A DNA stretch of 64,000 nt from an uncultured Oscillospiraceae bacterium (GTDB lineage: Bacteria; Bacillota; Clostridia; Oscillospirales; Acutalibacteraceae), in assembly GCA_900541565.1 (NCBI GenBank), contig UQKB01000002.1, positions 1 to 64,000 on the forward strand. Reading direction: 5' to 3'. Below the pieces are notes generated by a model, which had not been told where the DNA came from, ran no database searches, and worked only from the letters and a program-made list of their open reading frames with translations. Shown here piece by piece: positions 62,694 to 64,000 of the stretch. Position 1 is the stretch's first letter; each line of letters begins with the position of its first letter. Both the position numbers and the translations under genes were made by a program.

Positions 62694-62945
62694 TTATTTT
62701 TCATGCTGGTATTTTTTTCTTGTTGCCATTCCGCCCCGAATATGCCTTTGCGCCTTATTGATCTCTAATATGGTCTTTACCTCGCGGTAAAGCTGCGGAT
62801 TGACAGTTTTTAATCGTTCGCTGACGTCTTTATGTACGGTGCTTTTGCTTACGCCAAACTTCTTGGCGGCGCTGCGGACCGTAGCCCCGCTTTCTATGAT
62901 GTATTCGCCAAGCTCAACAGCGCGCTCCTCCACAATACCCTTCAT
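62694..62945 (-). CDS. spoIIID: Stage III sporulation protein D, mother-cell transcription factor
   Basis: 83-residue DNA-binding protein. The helix-turn-helix GATVRSAAKKFGVSKSTVHK and the C-terminal basic stretch GGMATRKKYQHEK match SpoIIID, which adjusts the mother-cell SigE programme. The C-terminal half, LKTVNPQLYREVKTILEINKAQRHIRGG in style, is also conserved. GGAGG precedes the ATG. It shows that this organism belongs to an endospore-forming lineage. Confidence 0.96.
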   Translation of the reverse strand: MKGIVEERAVELGEYIIESGATVRSAAKKFGVSKSTVHKDVSERLKTVNPQLYREVKTILEINKAQRHIRGGMATRKKYQHEK

Positions 62946-63063
62946 ATAAATAACCTCCAGAATTGGGTGAATGGTAATCTATATGAAAAATTTTTATTTT
63001 TTATGCAAAGCACCAAAGCCGCGACACGGCTTTTTGCAGGCGTTTTCTTGCGTCTTTCGCATT

Positions 63064-63114
63064 AAAAAGCAAAGCGGAGCATCCCCGCATCATGCGGATC
63101 CCCCACTTTGCTTT
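63064..63114 (-). terminator. Terminator of the YfhO-type gene
   Basis: AAAGCAAAG pairs with CTTTGCTTT, with further GGGGAT/ATCCCC-type pairing inside, and GCTTTTTAATG follows on the minus strand, 25 bases past the stop codon. Confidence 0.8.
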
Positions 63115-63139
63115 CCCGGTTATTTTTATAACCCTTTCT

Positions 63140-64000
63140 TTATCCTCGTACATTGGTCGCCAGGTAAATGACAACCGGCGCTATATAGACCGCCGCAAAG
63201 ACAGCACTTCCCAGCACGATCAAAAGGACGGCTGCCGGCCTGCCGGTACACGCCTGCCGGGCTGCGGGTTTTCTTCTTATAAAGAAAAGCAGGAAAACGC
63301 CCAGAAAACCGCCTGCTGTAAGGCAAAGACCCAAAGTAAGGCCGGGCGGTACAAAGGTAAGCGTTACCGTACCGCTGCCCTGTGGCAGCCTTACCGCCAT
63401 AAAGTCCCCATATACCTGAAAAATTTGCGCTTTTTCCCCGTTTACCTGCGCGGTAAACCCGCTGTTGTAGGGGATGGCAAAAAACATAAATTGCCCGTCT
63501 TCCCCATTTGCCCGCGCTGTTACACGGTTTGCACAGACCTCTACTGCACACGCCTGCGCATTTTGGAGCACATGGTCAAGAACCTCCTCTTTAAGGCCAT
63601 ATATGCCAAAGGAGGTACAGCAAACGCTTTCCTTAAGTTTAATTTCCACCTGCACCGTTTCGTTTTCAAACGAACCCAGGCATAAAAGTCCGTTATTGGT
63701 TTGGGAAGGGTATGACTGTGTAAGACATACACCGTTGACAATGACCGAGGTACTGTCGTTGATTTCTTCCAAAAGCGCGGGGCGTATTTTATCAAAGCAG
63801 TCAAAATACAGCGTTTGCCGGCCCTTGACTGCAATCTGGTACGAAAGCCGCCCTTCTTTTTCGGGGTTATCCAGCGTAAGCTTCGTCTTTTTTCCGCTGT
63901 CGGTCTGCATATCGACCGCCAAAATCCGGTCCGGCGCGTATTCTTCAAACAGCTGCGCTTCCCCAAACAGGCTGCTAAACAGCGCCTGCTGAACAGCAAA
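63140..64000 (-). CDS. YfhO-type membrane protein, C-terminal part (cut by window edge)
   Basis: The frame is open from the stop at 63140 to the right window edge, so only the last 287 residues are visible. They comprise an extracytoplasmic beta-rich region (NSTSVIVNGV-like, FFAIPYNSGFTAQVNGEKAQIFQVYGDFMAVRLPQGSGTVTLTF) followed by two membrane helices (GLTLGLCLTAGGFLGVFLLFF and VLLIVLGSAVFAAVYIAPVVI). This C-terminal arrangement resembles YfhO family proteins, large multi-spanning membrane proteins proposed to act in glycosylation of wall or lipoteichoic acids. Most of the protein, including the main membrane domain, lies outside the window. Confidence 0.8.
   Translation of the reverse strand, partial: FAVQQALFSSLFGEAQLFEEYAPDRILAVDMQTDSGKKTKLTLDNPEKEGRLSYQIAVKGRQTLYFDCFDKIRPALLEEINDSTSVIVNGVCLTQSYPSQTNNGLLCLGSFENETVQVEIKLKESVCCTSFGIYGLKEEVLDHVLQNAQACAVEVCANRVTARANGEDGQFMFFAIPYNSGFTAQVNGEKAQIFQVYGDFMAVRLPQGSGTVTLTFVPPGLTLGLCLTAGGFLGVFLLFFIRRKPAARQACTGRPAAVLLIVLGSAVFAAVYIAPVVIYLATNVRG

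Overview
This window looks like chromosome of a spore-forming, fermentative, starch-using member of the Clostridia. An Oscillospirales/Ruminococcaceae-like gut anaerobe is my best guess. The evidence is the sporulation genes (spoIIID, a SpoVB-type flippase), Gram-positive regulation (T-box leader, yybP-ykoY manganese riboswitch, Agr-type quorum sensing), strong AGGAGG ribosome binding sites, dockerin-bearing secreted proteins and 2-hydroxyacyl-CoA dehydratase activases. The assignment is an inference; there is no rRNA here. I saw no CRISPR array, transposase, integrase or phage gene. The only repetitive DNA is a set of imperfect ~162-bp tandem repeats at the left edge and internal repeats in one Ig-domain gene.

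Layout. 1-430: tandem repeats with paired hairpins. 451-6028: maltodextrin uptake operon on the minus strand (binding lipoprotein, two permeases, surface alpha-amylase lipoprotein) without its own ATPase. 6645-8518: a MurE-type ligase, then tRNA-Trp and tRNA-Thr. 8581-10779: secreted alpha-amylase with starch-binding module and dockerin. 11023-11803: manganese riboswitch and mntP. 11856-19896: Na/Pi cotransporter, a large sortase-anchored 5'-nucleotidase fusion and an ABC-class ATPase. 20199-21920: GGGtGRT protein plus NifU-like scaffold. 22192-25370: a complete Agr-type quorum-sensing locus, including a 44-residue AgrD too short for usual ORF cut-offs. 25809-30107: two-gene 2-hydroxyacyl-CoA dehydratase activase system. 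30482-35691: Ile-type T-box, ilvB, cimA and gltA, i.e. isoleucine from pyruvate through citramalate. 35783-39934: two PH-domain membrane proteins, mtnN, rsmE and pncC. 40162-45728: a MalQ-GlgP fusion enzyme, then a leucine-rich-repeat protein with a dockerin. 45873-54921: a cell-wall hydrolase with bacterial Ig repeats, truB, valS and a heterodimeric ABC exporter. 55070-64000: DegV, a SpoVB/MurJ-type flippase, a YgjP metallopeptidase, a PhoB/PhoR-like two-component system with an HtrA protease, spoIIID, and the 3' end of a YfhO-type gene cut by the window edge.

How the genes fit together. Two extracellular amylases release maltodextrins, the ABC importer takes them up, and the MalQ-GlgP fusion would remodel and phosphorolyse them in the cytoplasm. 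The dockerins on one amylase and on the LRR protein suggest assembly on a cohesin scaffold encoded elsewhere, as in an amylosome. The most unusual items are the AgrD peptide, whose predicted ring has serine at the nucleophile position and cysteine at its C-terminal edge; the MalQ-GlgP fusion with an internal ribosome-binding site at the junction; the GGGtGRT/NifU pair of unknown function; and the hairpin-bearing tandem repeats at the left edge.

Several starts were moved from the longest open frame to the ATG, GTG or TTG with the best-placed Shine-Dalgarno sequence; reasons are given per entry. All family assignments come from reading motifs by eye, without database searches.
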